DNA of 20,830 nucleotides from JAAYBT01 sp964404395. Lineage in GTDB: Bacteria; Bacillota; Clostridia; Acetivibrionales; DTU013. Below are positions 7,653 through 15,914 of the stretch, piece by piece. The notes below the pieces were generated by a model. It was given only the letters and a program-made list of their open reading frames with translations. It was not told the DNA's origin and made no database searches. The position numbers and the translations under genes were made by a program. Position 1 is the first letter of the stretch. Each line of letters opens with the position of its first letter. The stretch lies in contig CAYOKA010000030.1 in assembly GCA_964404395.1 (NCBI GenBank), positions 1 to 20,830 of the forward strand. The letters run 5' to 3'.

Positions 7653-8108
7653 TTAAAGCTCTAGTTTTTTCCCATGGGAAGCCATATACTCTTCTACAAC
7701 CTCTATACCTTCAACAAATACTGTTCCGGCATCATCCTTGTCATTTACACCGGCATAAAAGAAGACAACTTCTCCTATTTCGTCACTGTTCAGGTTCATT
7801 CCCACATGGATTTCATTTGGTGCCACAAAGCCCACCGTTCCTGGGAAGCATTCCGTCTCGCTGTATTCCTTATGATCGAGAGTTTCAGAATAGTGCATAG
7901 AATGTCCATTGATTACAAACCACATTACTTCACAGTTTTCATGGATATGAGCTTGATTTCTTGCTCCGGGATAGTGTGTCGTGTGTCCCATCACGATATT
8001 CTTTGAACCGCATGTGTCTCCACCTACGAGCTGAATAACACCGAAACCCTTCTCAAAGTTTTTATCGGTTTCTAGCTGTCCGTGATTTATTACTTGAGAT
8101 ACTCCCAT
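7653..8108 (-). CDS. Cupin domain protein (cupin 1)
   Basis: A 151-residue single-domain cupin. The metal-binding set is complete: H54, H56 and E60 in AHIHENCE (first cupin motif) and H101 in PNEIH (second motif). The start is ATG 8108, seven bases after GGAGGT (8116-8121 on the opposite strand). An earlier in-frame ATG at 8123 runs directly into that ribosome site and has none of its own. It lies between a Gfo/Idh/MocA gene and the isomerase gene. It resembles the cupin at 15915-16331, with metal positions at identical residue numbers. Small cupins of this kind include sugar isomerases, epimerases, dioxygenases and ligand-binding proteins, so the reaction cannot be fixed; action on a keto-sugar or on a released aglycone is possible. 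Confidence 0.85.
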   Translation of the reverse strand: MGVSQVINHGQLETDKNFEKGFGVIQLVGGDTCGSKNIVMGHTTHYPGARNQAHIHENCEVMWFVINGHSMHYSETLDHKEYSETECFPGTVGFVAPNEIHVGMNLNSDEIGEVVFFYAGVNDKDDAGTVFVEGIEVVEEYMASHGKKLEL

Positions 8109-8152
8109 AGTGTCTACCTCCATGTTTTTATATTAATTCCTCAGATTTCTGC

Positions 8153-9220
8153 TTATTCAAAATCAATGGATTTATCTGTTTCAGCCGACTTGCGTACGGC
8201 TTCCATTAACGACAGCACTCTTCTAGCCTCTTCCGGCTTAACCAAAATGTCTTCCTTGCCTGCACGAGCGCGCATATAGTTTTCAAAAAACATAATATGC
8301 TCCGTTTTTGCTACCGGTAGCTCCTCTGTTACTAAGACTCCCGGAGGAACGGTTCCAAAAGACCTGGTCGGTCCAGATTTTGTCATAGTCAGTTTTTCAG
8401 GAACACTTTCCAATAGTCTTGTAGTTCTAACAATCTTACCCTCAGGTTCAAAACCATCACTGTAAGCAGACCCCTTGTTTCCTCCCATAAACCAGTGGTG
8501 CTCGTACCATTTATGCTCATCCTTCAAGAAGTAGGTTCCCAGTTCAATTTCTCCGACAATACCATTCTCAAACTTCAATATAATTTTGAAATAATCATCT
8601 ACCTCAAAATTAATGACATTTCTCAAGTCTGCAAACACAGTTTTCACCTTTGAATCAACCATGAAGAGCATCTGATCAATCAGATGAACGCCCCAGTCAT
8701 ACAGCATGCCGCCGCCTTCCTTTATATACACATGCCAATCATGCATATTGCCGTTTAGTCCATATAGACCGCTCTGTATGGTAAAGACATCACCGAGAAG
8801 CTTTCTGTCGAAAATATCCTTCATTGTTCTGAAATCCTTGTCAAAACGACGCTGCTGATGCACGGTAAACAGAACCTTGTTCTTTTCGACCTCAACCATC
8901 ATCTCATCAAACTCTTTCACATTCATAGCAACCGGCTTTTCGCAGATAATGTTTTTTCCAGCACGTGCTGCCTTAATAACCATTTCCTTGTGAAGCGTGT
9001 TGGGAACAACGATGACAATTGTATCAATTTCCTTTATCGCAAATACATCATCTGCATTTGTGAATTTTTGAACACCTTTGGTAATTGCATCATCCATTCT
9101 TGAGGGTATAATATCACAAATAGCCACAACCTCAGCATTATCAACCTTATTTGTAATCATTTCCTCATGGGTATGCCCCATAAATCCAAAACCAATTATA
9201 CCAAACTTAATTTTTTCCAT
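8153..9220 (-). CDS. Gfo/Idh/MocA family dehydrogenase (copy C, divergent)
   Basis: A 355-residue NAD(P)-dependent oxidoreductase with Rossmann motif GIIGFGFMG (7-15), E94-K95-P96 in CEKP, HQQRR at 121-125, and catalytic D175 and H179 in LYDWGVHLID. It is clearly more distant from copies A and B than those two are from each other: the cofactor loop, the middle loop and the C-terminal half all differ. This suggests a different substrate or step. The start is ATG 9220 with AGAGGAG nine bases upstream. It follows copy B by 18 bases, so the two are very likely co-transcribed. One member of the trio may oxidise the glycoside and another re-reduce the released keto-sugar, recycling NAD; this division is inferred. 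Confidence 0.9.
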   Translation of the reverse strand: MEKIKFGIIGFGFMGHTHEEMITNKVDNAEVVAICDIIPSRMDDAITKGVQKFTNADDVFAIKEIDTIVIVVPNTLHKEMVIKAARAGKNIICEKPVAMNVKEFDEMMVEVEKNKVLFTVHQQRRFDKDFRTMKDIFDRKLLGDVFTIQSGLYGLNGNMHDWHVYIKEGGGMLYDWGVHLIDQMLFMVDSKVKTVFADLRNVINFEVDDYFKIILKFENGIVGEIELGTYFLKDEHKWYEHHWFMGGNKGSAYSDGFEPEGKIVRTTRLLESVPEKLTMTKSGPTRSFGTVPPGVLVTEELPVAKTEHIMFFENYMRARAGKEDILVKPEEARRVLSLMEAVRKSAETDKSIDFE

Positions 9221-9238
9221 TTACTACACTCCTCTCTT

Positions 9239-10381
9239 TTACTTTAGCAATTTTCGCCTACTTCTAGCTTTTTGTATTTGTTCATCAATATATTGAAAAT
9301 TTTCCTGATCAAAATATACGGTCTTACCAGTCTGCGCCGACTTGTAAACACCATCTATGATTATAGACACGGCAAGTGCCTCATATGGCGATACTAGTGG
9401 CTCAGTATCCTCAATAAGGGACTTCACCCAGTTCTTTGCTTCGTATTCTCCCTGAAATTTGGGAGACCACTTGGTCGAATCTGCATTTGGCACATCCGGC
9501 TTAATACTTACAACTTCCCCATCCGCTACCTTTGTTACCCTTACTTCTTTATCCAGGAGATCCACCCCAGCTTTTGTACCGCAAAGGTTTGCAAGATGTG
9601 GGGCATCTGCCGGTGCATTAAGCAACCAGGCTGACTCCAAGCTCACAGCTGCGCCATTATGCATCTTGATGTGAGCACATCCTGCTTCTTCAACCATAAA
9701 CTCTGCAGGATCCCAAGGGCCATTTGCATTTCCCTCTGGTCTGTCTTTTAGCTTACGGAATGTACTCCCGCTAACACTAACAGGTCTATAGTTATTCATA
9801 AGCCATAGCGTAAGGTCAAGGCAATGTGAACCTGTGTCAATCAATGCGCCTCCACCTTGTGCTTCCATGCTCAGATATGAGCCATAGGTAGTAACACCTG
9901 CACGTCTAATGCTTTGTGCCTTGGCATAGTATATATCCCCAAGTTCATCTTTTTCGCACATGTCATGTATAAAAAGTGTTTCTGTGCGAAATCTCCATTG
10001 ATATCCAATAGTAAACTTTCGGTCTGTTTTTTTCCATGCATCAATCATTTTCTGTGCATCTTCAGCATTTGCCGCCATCGGCTTTTCACACAAAACATGT
10101 TTATTTGCTTTGAATGCAGCTATTGTTATTTCGCAATGAGCCCTATTAGGCACAAGCACATGTACTACATCAATATCTTCATCCTTTAGCAGTTCCCTAT
10201 AGTCCGTATAAACTTTTGCCGTTGAACTCCCGTATTCCTTTGCAGCCTTTTCTGCCTTTTCTTTCTTTATATCGCAGAAGGCTACCAACTCCGCTTCAGG
10301 CTGCCTTTTCAGCCATGGCATGTGCTTGTTATTTGCAATAACACCACATCCGATAATTCCAAATTTAACCGTCTCCCTCAT
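9239..10381 (-). CDS. Gfo/Idh/MocA family dehydrogenase (copy B)
   Basis: A 380-residue NAD(P)-dependent sugar or glycoside dehydrogenase. The N-terminal Rossmann fold starts FGIIGCGVIA (7-16), CEKP gives E99-K100-P101, and ALIDTGSHCLD carries catalytic D182 and H186. These are the same residue numbers as in copy A, and the first 200 residues align with copy A without gaps. IRRAGVTTYGSY (158-169) occupies the position of copy A's LRRRGIPNWGVF, so substrate preference may differ. The C-terminus is extended past the shared TGKTVYF by about 25 basic residues, which copy A lacks. The start is ATG 10381 with AAAGGAGA upstream. It is placed immediately after the binding-protein gene, as expected for the first enzyme acting on the imported substrate. 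Confidence 0.9.
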   Translation of the reverse strand: MRETVKFGIIGCGVIANNKHMPWLKRQPEAELVAFCDIKKEKAEKAAKEYGSSTAKVYTDYRELLKDEDIDVVHVLVPNRAHCEITIAAFKANKHVLCEKPMAANAEDAQKMIDAWKKTDRKFTIGYQWRFRTETLFIHDMCEKDELGDIYYAKAQSIRRAGVTTYGSYLSMEAQGGGALIDTGSHCLDLTLWLMNNYRPVSVSGSTFRKLKDRPEGNANGPWDPAEFMVEEAGCAHIKMHNGAAVSLESAWLLNAPADAPHLANLCGTKAGVDLLDKEVRVTKVADGEVVSIKPDVPNADSTKWSPKFQGEYEAKNWVKSLIEDTEPLVSPYEALAVSIIIDGVYKSAQTGKTVYFDQENFQYIDEQIQKARSRRKLLK

Positions 10382-10415
10382 AGGAGTTATCTCCTTTCAC
10401 GCATTGTTACTTATA

Positions 10416-10441
10416 CGAGGAGCCGGATAAACGACCCCTCG
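10416..10441 (-). promoter_or_regulatory. Stem-loop between binding-protein and dehydrogenase genes
   Basis: CGAGG (10416-10420) pairs with CCTCG (10437-10441) around a 16-base loop, within a 129-base gap that is otherwise featureless. No T run follows, so a terminator is unlikely. A stem 3' of a binding-protein gene can stabilise its mRNA and raise its level over downstream genes; that role is inference. Confidence 0.3.
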
Positions 10442-10510
10442 CATAAATCATTCTGCATGTATTTCTTTTGTCCATACACATTCTGTCCATCAAGTATGTG
10501 GTTTTTCTAA

Positions 10511-12253
10511 TTACTTCATCATGCTGTCATAGGTTTTCTGTGCAATCGTCATAAATTCATCAAGTCCTATAGCGTCATATTCCTTCAAGTATTTATTCCA
10601 ATCATCGTCCTTATTCGGGTCAAGCTCTCCAACTGCAAACCGTGCAATGGTCTGTTTAACATAGTCATCCAGGGTTACACTCAACTCATTTGCTCTTGCA
10701 ATATCATCGCCGGAATATATCAGAATTCCAACTGTTGACTTTGGCACATAATCCAAGTATTCAATTGAAGTTATACCATTTTTCTGCTCTACCAGTGAGT
10801 ATGATTCTGCAACAGCACCATCGTTATATTTGTCATTAATATACGGGTTCAGACCCCACCAGATCTTATTTTGTGGCTTACCCCAGTTGTCAACCAGTAC
10901 CTTAATAGTTCCTTGATTTCCGAATCTATCAAGTTCTCCGGTCTCAGGGAATACCCAATCAACACCTTCTTCACCGTATCGGGCGCGACGAGCACCCTCA
11001 TCACTTAACATTAAATCAAATATGCGGTAAACAACCTCTGGGTATTTTGACGAACTTGTAATGACTCCGGCTCCGGCAGGAATTGGAGGGTTATGTGTAG
11101 CCAAACGTACACCATCAGGACCTGCCACAGGTGTAACGCCTACATATCTTTCGCCTACTTCATCACCAGCGGCGATTACTTGGTTTAAACCAAGGGCAAC
11201 AAATCCGCCACAGATGTCGTTAGGATCATTCACTATCTGCTTCAGGTTTTCCAACTGTTGAGTAAATGACAGTGTGCTAAGAAGTCCATCCTTTGTAAGG
11301 GTGTTAACATACTTCATGCCTTCACGCCATCCATCCGAGATAGGAGCATATTCCAGTTTCCCGGCATCATCTACGATTAAGCGGTTGACTTTAGGATTGT
11401 TTTCAACAAAAGATCCCAAGAGATAATTGACAGGAGCATAGAAGTAGTCTTGATCTGTGCCGACTAGAGGAATCTCGTCTGCTTTGTTATTTCCATTTGG
11501 ATCCTGCTCTTTAAAAGCTTTCAGGACATTGTATAGTTCGTCTGTAGTTGTAGGTTTTTCTAAATTAAGTTTATTAAGCCAATTCTCGTTTAGCCATAAT
11601 TTATTGGGGAACATACTGATTTTCCCTACAACAAGACTTGGTGCATAATAGATATTGCCGTCTGCTGAAGTCATCATCTGTTCCAATGTAATCCCATCAG
11701 AATACTCCTCAAAAACTCTCTTCATTTCAACACCATAGGTTTCAATGAGATCATTTAGAGGTATCAGCTGCCCATCAGTACCATAACGTATTACGTTACC
11801 GGTATTAAAAATACTGGACCCTGATTTTGGCAGACCCAGGTATGCATCCGGTAAATCGGTAAAGCTTGCCAAAGAAAGCTGTACCTTTTCTTCCATTGAC
11901 TGCATTGGATACTGGTCAAACTCAAGCTTACATCCAGACATTTCCTCTAACCACAGGGTAAAAGTATTTGTGCTATAATCTGCGATGTTTGGTGTCTGTG
12001 GTACTACGAACTTCAGTGTTATTTCTTCTGTTGCGATTGGAAACACTCCTGCTGGGTTTACATAATCAGGAATGTCAGAATCGGTCCCGCCAGTTGTCTC
12101 TTGGCCTCCAGTTGTGACAGGAGCTGTCGCTGTTTTTTCAACATCATCCTTAGATGCAGGTGCACATGCGACTAAGCATGCTGAAAAGAGCGCTAACACA
12201 ACCAGTAAAACGATCGCGCGAAACCTGTTTTCTTTGTACGTACCTTTCTTCAT
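10511..12253 (-). CDS. Extracellular solute-binding lipoprotein of a carbohydrate ABC importer
   Basis: A 580-residue lipoprotein of the LipO/YtcQ-like family that captures a carbohydrate outside the membrane. From ATG 12253 it has a basic N-terminus, a hydrophobic stretch (about 13-29) and lipobox LVAC with C30 as the lipidated residue. A low-complexity T/G linker follows (about 40-55), then the binding domain. The length matches the 500-580 residue proteins that pair with LplB/LplC-type permeases. I chose ATG 12253 because AAAGGAGGC lies just upstream and it gives a proper lipoprotein signal; the same frame stays open for 41 codons further upstream without support. It is the last of three transporter genes, after both permeases. 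Ligand unknown; the neighbouring enzymes suggest an oligosaccharide or plant glycoside. Confidence 0.9.
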   Translation of the reverse strand: MKKGTYKENRFRAIVLLVVLALFSACLVACAPASKDDVEKTATAPVTTGGQETTGGTDSDIPDYVNPAGVFPIATEEITLKFVVPQTPNIADYSTNTFTLWLEEMSGCKLEFDQYPMQSMEEKVQLSLASFTDLPDAYLGLPKSGSSIFNTGNVIRYGTDGQLIPLNDLIETYGVEMKRVFEEYSDGITLEQMMTSADGNIYYAPSLVVGKISMFPNKLWLNENWLNKLNLEKPTTTDELYNVLKAFKEQDPNGNNKADEIPLVGTDQDYFYAPVNYLLGSFVENNPKVNRLIVDDAGKLEYAPISDGWREGMKYVNTLTKDGLLSTLSFTQQLENLKQIVNDPNDICGGFVALGLNQVIAAGDEVGERYVGVTPVAGPDGVRLATHNPPIPAGAGVITSSSKYPEVVYRIFDLMLSDEGARRARYGEEGVDWVFPETGELDRFGNQGTIKVLVDNWGKPQNKIWWGLNPYINDKYNDGAVAESYSLVEQKNGITSIEYLDYVPKSTVGILIYSGDDIARANELSVTLDDYVKQTIARFAVGELDPNKDDDWNKYLKEYDAIGLDEFMTIAQKTYDSMMK

Positions 12254-12356
12254 TGTTACTGCCTCCTTTTTACATATGTTTTTTATAACACGTAGCACAA
12301 AGACTACGATAACTAATAATACCTGCACTTGAATACCATCAGTTTCAACTACTTCA

Positions 12357-13286
12357 TCATCCTTTGATAGATCCAATCATCACGCCTTTAACAAAATGCT
12401 TTTGTACGAAGGGATATACGCACCACACGGGAACACATGCTACCATAATAAGTGCATACTTAATTACTTCCCCCCTGTTAAGATATTTCAAAGCTTCCGC
12501 CGATATGGCTTCATCCACCTCTGCCTTGTTTGCAAAGAGAATATCTCTCAGAATTAGTTGGAGAGGATAGAGCTTCTTGTCTGTCAAATATAGAAACGCA
12601 TTGAAGAAAGCATTCCAATGAAACACTGCGTAATACAAAGCGATAACTGCCAACATTGCCTTTGACAATGGAAGTGCAATATTGGTAAAAAATTTGAATT
12701 CGGAACAACCATCTAACATAGCAGCTTCCATTAGCTCTACAGGAATCGATGTTTTAAAAAATGTGCGACAAATTACCATATTATACACATTAATCGCCGC
12801 TGGAAGTAGCAACGCAAGACGAGTATTCATGATGCCGAGATCTCTAATCAACAAGAAGTTAGGTATAAGCCCACCATTAAATACCATTGTAAAGGCAAAT
12901 AACATCATAATTGCCCTGTTTCCCGGCATGTCCGAACGAGATAAAGGCCAGGCTGCAAGCACTGTTAAAACCATGTTAAGTGTTGTTCCAAACACAGTAT
13001 AAAAAATAGTATTCCCATATCCTGTCAGTATATCAGGATCCTCAAGTATTGCCTTATATCCTTCCAGTGAAAAATCCACCGGCCAAAGGAATACTCTTCC
13101 CGAAGCTACCATGTCACCAGAAGAAAGCGAATTGGCGATTACGTAAATAATTGGAATTAGTACAACAATTATTGCAAAAAGCATAATTACATTAGTAATA
13201 TTATAGAATATCTTATCACCCAATGGAGTCATTTTTCTGACGTTTCTTTTTCTTGATTTGGCTAATAAGAGTGCATTTTTACCCAT
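12357..13286 (-). CDS. Carbohydrate ABC transporter permease (LplC/YtcP-like)
   Basis: A 309-residue inner-membrane permease with about six membrane segments (first at about 30-52). The EAA loop that contacts the ATPase reads LMEAAMLDGCSEFKFF followed by NIALP (about 185-206). The C-terminus FVKGVMIGSIKG matches the usual KGV.IGSVKG ending of this permease class. The start is ATG 13286, with AAAGGGAG about 11 bases upstream. A TTG at 13310 would overlap that ribosome site and the stop of the preceding permease, so I rejected it. The gene follows the other permease by 20 bases and precedes the binding protein, forming a permease-permease-binding protein set. Confidence 0.92.
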   Translation of the reverse strand: MGKNALLLAKSRKRNVRKMTPLGDKIFYNITNVIMLFAIIVVLIPIIYVIANSLSSGDMVASGRVFLWPVDFSLEGYKAILEDPDILTGYGNTIFYTVFGTTLNMVLTVLAAWPLSRSDMPGNRAIMMLFAFTMVFNGGLIPNFLLIRDLGIMNTRLALLLPAAINVYNMVICRTFFKTSIPVELMEAAMLDGCSEFKFFTNIALPLSKAMLAVIALYYAVFHWNAFFNAFLYLTDKKLYPLQLILRDILFANKAEVDEAISAEALKYLNRGEVIKYALIMVACVPVWCVYPFVQKHFVKGVMIGSIKG

Positions 13287-13306
13287 AACTTTGATTTCTC
13301 CCTTTC

Positions 13307-14257
13307 TCAAAATAGACCAAACCCGCTTACTTTTTTGCCAATCTTATCCGCAAACAATATTAGTGACATATTGACTACTGAATTAACCAATCCTATTGCT
13401 GTAGCGTAACTGTAGTCAGTAAAACCTGTCAGCCCAACCTTATAGGTGTAGGTTGAAATAATCTCACTGGTAGAAATATTTAAAGCATTTTGCATTAAGA
13501 AAGCTTTCTCAAACCCTAACGTCATTACCTTGCCCATGTTCAGAATAAATAGAATTACTATCGTGGGAACAATAGCAGGAAAATCAATATACCTGATTCT
13601 TTGGAGCCGGGAAGCCCCACACACAATTGCTGCCTCATGCTGCTCGGTATCAACCCTCGATAATGCAGCCATATACATAATGGATGCCCATCCTGCATGT
13701 TGCCATATATCCGACCAAACATACAGGTGTGGAAACGCAGCTGAAGAAGCAAAAACATCGGGAATTGTTTGCCCAAAAATATTCGCTATAAAAGCAAACA
13801 GACCAACACGAGGGTTAAATAACTGGTTTAATAAGCCGACAATAACGACTGTGGAGATGAAATGAGGCATATATGTCACCATCTGCACTGTCTTTTTGTA
13901 AGCATTGTTTCTCAATGAGTTCATTGCTAATGCAAGGGCAGTTGGTACAGGCACATTAATGAGTACTAGATATAAGGAAACCACAAAGGTATTGCGGATA
14001 ATCTCTACAATCTTATATGTGCTTACAAGCTTTCTAAAGTAATCCAGCCCTACCCATGTGCCTCCCCAAATCCCTTCTCTGGGAGAGAACTTCTTAAACG
14101 CTATCTGGATACCCAGCATCGGGTAATAGTGAAATATAAGAAGGTAAACCACAGGTAATAGCAGCATCAGATAAAGCTGCCAATACCTTTTCACACTATA
14201 CCCAATTCTCTTTCCTATAGTATCTTTTTGTAATAATGTCTGATTATTTCTTTTCAT
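13307..14257 (-). CDS. Carbohydrate ABC transporter permease (LplB/YteP-like)
   Basis: A 316-residue inner-membrane permease. The first membrane segment, LYLMLLLPVVYLLIFHYYPM (about 28-47), is the hallmark of LplB/YteP-like proteins. The EAA loop EHEAAIVCGASRLQRI then DFP is at about 207-227, and the protein ends GFGLF as is common in the class. I chose ATG 14257, preceded by GGGAGAG; an in-frame ATG at 14272 sits at the edge of that site and has none of its own. It is the first of the three transporter genes and lies about 105 bases after the TIM-barrel gene. No ATPase gene is present in the window. Confidence 0.92.
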   Translation of the reverse strand: MKRNNQTLLQKDTIGKRIGYSVKRYWQLYLMLLLPVVYLLIFHYYPMLGIQIAFKKFSPREGIWGGTWVGLDYFRKLVSTYKIVEIIRNTFVVSLYLVLINVPVPTALALAMNSLRNNAYKKTVQMVTYMPHFISTVVIVGLLNQLFNPRVGLFAFIANIFGQTIPDVFASSAAFPHLYVWSDIWQHAGWASIMYMAALSRVDTEQHEAAIVCGASRLQRIRYIDFPAIVPTIVILFILNMGKVMTLGFEKAFLMQNALNISTSEIISTYTYKVGLTGFTDYSYATAIGLVNSVVNMSLILFADKIGKKVSGFGLF

Positions 14258-14289
14258 TGTATGCTCTCCCATCCATCGGTATCCATATT

Positions 14290-14328
14290 CCTTGAATCAC
14301 ATCGAAGCATCGCAATGTTTCTTCAAGG
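14290..14328 (-). promoter_or_regulatory. Inverted repeat between TIM-barrel and permease genes
   Basis: CCTTGAA (14290-14296) pairs with TTCAAGG (14322-14328) around a 25-base loop. The pairing extends slightly through a one-base bulge into flanking TT/AA. There is no T run, so it may be an intra-operon processing or attenuation stem in the 105-base gap before the transporter genes. I saw no convincing promoter here. Confidence 0.3.
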
Positions 14329-14362
14329 GAAAAGCATCATTCTTTGCTATAACATCAACGGG

Positions 14363-15328
14363 TTATATCAATTTTTTCCACATATCATAGTATTGCTTCA
14401 GGATGTCTGCGGAATCTAATGCATAGCTCAACGGCTCATATTGGAAAGCTTCGCATTCTACAGAAATATACCCCTCATAGCCGCCTTCCTTCATAACCTT
14501 TGCAAATGTTTCACAGTCAAAGGTCGGGTCTTTTCCTTCATCTGTTAATTCGTCAAAGCACTTTGCGTGCACATGGTTAATATAAGGCATCAATTCACGA
14601 AGCTTGTTAAAATCGCTCTTGCGTCCCTGATATACGTTCCTCAGCATCAACATATCGGTATTACCTGCACCCATTTTCACGCAATGATCTACTGCTTCTT
14701 CGTATGGTACATCATTGTTATAGGACTGCCTCGTATACTCGGCTACATCTACGCGGGCACCCTTTGCAACATAAAACTTTAGCATCCTTGGTGGTACTGT
14801 AGCCTGAAATGTGCTTAAATCAGGTGTGATACCAATTCTGTCAGTTTTATACTTGTCCGCTATTTCCAAATATTGATAAACCACAGGGTGATCAATTTCC
14901 TTCGGCCCATGTACTTCCAAAGAAATCTTGACATCATATTTTTCTGCATCTTCTATACTTCTCTCAAACATAGATGGAGGATATAGATCCATGGCTCTGA
15001 TTACCTTCATACCCATGCGGTTCGCTATTTTGATGTCATTAAGCATCTGAGCATACTGCTCATCTTCTGTCATTTTGCGTTTCTTTAACACCATATATTC
15101 ATTGTATATGTCTAGGCACACCGGCTCTACGTTATACTTGTCCATCCAACTGTGCCATTGATCAAAAAAGGCATCTGTAGGAAAAGGATAATCAGGAAGC
15201 ATTGAAGGAGCAATAAGCTCAATTCCTTTATAACCGATTTCCGCTGACTTTCTTATACAATCCTCAAGTGTATACCTTCTTTCAAAATATTCCTGGTTGA
15301 AGCTATATAAGGTTAAACCTAATTTCAT
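14363..15328 (-). CDS. TIM-barrel protein, candidate C-glycoside deglycosidase alpha subunit
   Basis: A 321-residue sugar phosphate isomerase/epimerase-fold protein. Metal ligands are E138 with H140 (SLEVHG), D170 (ITPDLS), H252/H254 (INHVHAKCFD) and E291 (SVECEAF). In known C-glycoside deglycosidases (DgpB/DgpC, CarB/CarC, DfgA/DfgB), a metal-dependent TIM-barrel alpha subunit pairs with a small beta subunit and cleaves a 3-keto-C-glycoside made by a Gfo/Idh/MocA enzyme. Here the beta-like gene ends 20 bases upstream, which supports that pairing. The start is ATG 15328, preceded by AAAAAGGAGAAAAAATC. The fold is certain. The alpha-subunit role is inferred from the partner gene; a free-standing sugar epimerase or O-glycoside-active relative remains possible. 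Confidence 0.75.
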   Translation of the reverse strand: MKLGLTLYSFNQEYFERRYTLEDCIRKSAEIGYKGIELIAPSMLPDYPFPTDAFFDQWHSWMDKYNVEPVCLDIYNEYMVLKKRKMTEDEQYAQMLNDIKIANRMGMKVIRAMDLYPPSMFERSIEDAEKYDVKISLEVHGPKEIDHPVVYQYLEIADKYKTDRIGITPDLSTFQATVPPRMLKFYVAKGARVDVAEYTRQSYNNDVPYEEAVDHCVKMGAGNTDMLMLRNVYQGRKSDFNKLRELMPYINHVHAKCFDELTDEGKDPTFDCETFAKVMKEGGYEGYISVECEAFQYEPLSYALDSADILKQYYDMWKKLI

Positions 15329-15348
15329 GATTTTTTCTCCTTTTTATG

Positions 15349-15879
15349 TTATTCAATTATCATTAGCTTCTTCATGTACGAAGTGTCCGGATAATTGTGA
15401 TATGTTACGAACATTTCCAGCAAGGCTTCTACCTCATGAACTCCCTTTTTCAAGCCTCCCGGTCTATTTACCGTTACAAAACCGATTTTGTTCAAATACC
15501 AATACTCAAAGGCCTGCTCTTCGCCAATATCGTCAAGCTTATATTTGTTTTCTGAACCTTCAACCTGGAAAATGATATCCTCGCGTGGAATCACTTCGCC
15601 ATCTATTCTAAGTTCAATGCGCCTTATCAGCGTAATTGCAAAGGAGCGGTACCAATTCAGGCGTAGACCAAGGCTAAATCCCGATATTTCCCCGTCTGTT
15701 TCCACGTTTTTTAGCGAACCCTCGCAAATCAAATATGGCTCGAAACACGATCTAGCACGATTGACCTCTTTTTTTATCTTGTCCGGGTCGTCAATAATAT
15801 AGGTGTATTCACCTTCGAATTCAATGCTTTGTCTGCTTTCATACTCTTTGGATGCTTCAATAATATACGACTTATCCAT
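15349..15879 (-). CDS. DUF6379 protein, candidate C-glycoside deglycosidase beta subunit
   Basis: A 176-residue protein with no signal peptide or membrane segment. Residues about 67-165 match the pattern I know for the C-glycoside deglycosidase beta (DUF6379) family: GF.LGLRLNWYRSF, then IRRIELRIDGEVIPREDIIF, a YKLDD segment, WY, and PGGLKKGVHEVE. The N-terminal 65 residues are longer than in the shortest members. In characterised complexes this subunit forms a beta-sandwich that packs on the TIM-barrel alpha subunit and helps shape the active site. The start is ATG 15879, just after GGAGGT (15884-15889 on the opposite strand). An in-frame ATG at 15891 overlaps that site and has none of its own. 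Recognition is from remembered motifs, not a search. Confidence 0.7.
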   Translation of the reverse strand: MDKSYIIEASKEYESRQSIEFEGEYTYIIDDPDKIKKEVNRARSCFEPYLICEGSLKNVETDGEISGFSLGLRLNWYRSFAITLIRRIELRIDGEVIPREDIIFQVEGSENKYKLDDIGEEQAFEYWYLNKIGFVTVNRPGGLKKGVHEVEALLEMFVTYHNYPDTSYMKKLMIIE

Positions 15880-15914
15880 TATAACCTCCATTTAGTAAGT
15901 TTTGATAATATTAC

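Noticed and set aside
12291..12308. CGTAG/CTACG stem before the binding-protein gene
   Set aside because: Only five pairs with an 8-base loop and no T run; too weak to call.
12254..12376. 41-codon N-terminal extension of the solute-binding protein
   Set aside because: It has no ribosome site and would bury the lipoprotein signal; AAAGGAGGC directly precedes ATG 12253.
13530..13865. A 111-codon + strand frame opposite the LplB-like permease
   Set aside because: It is a shadow of a well-supported permease gene, with no ribosome site or recognisable domain.
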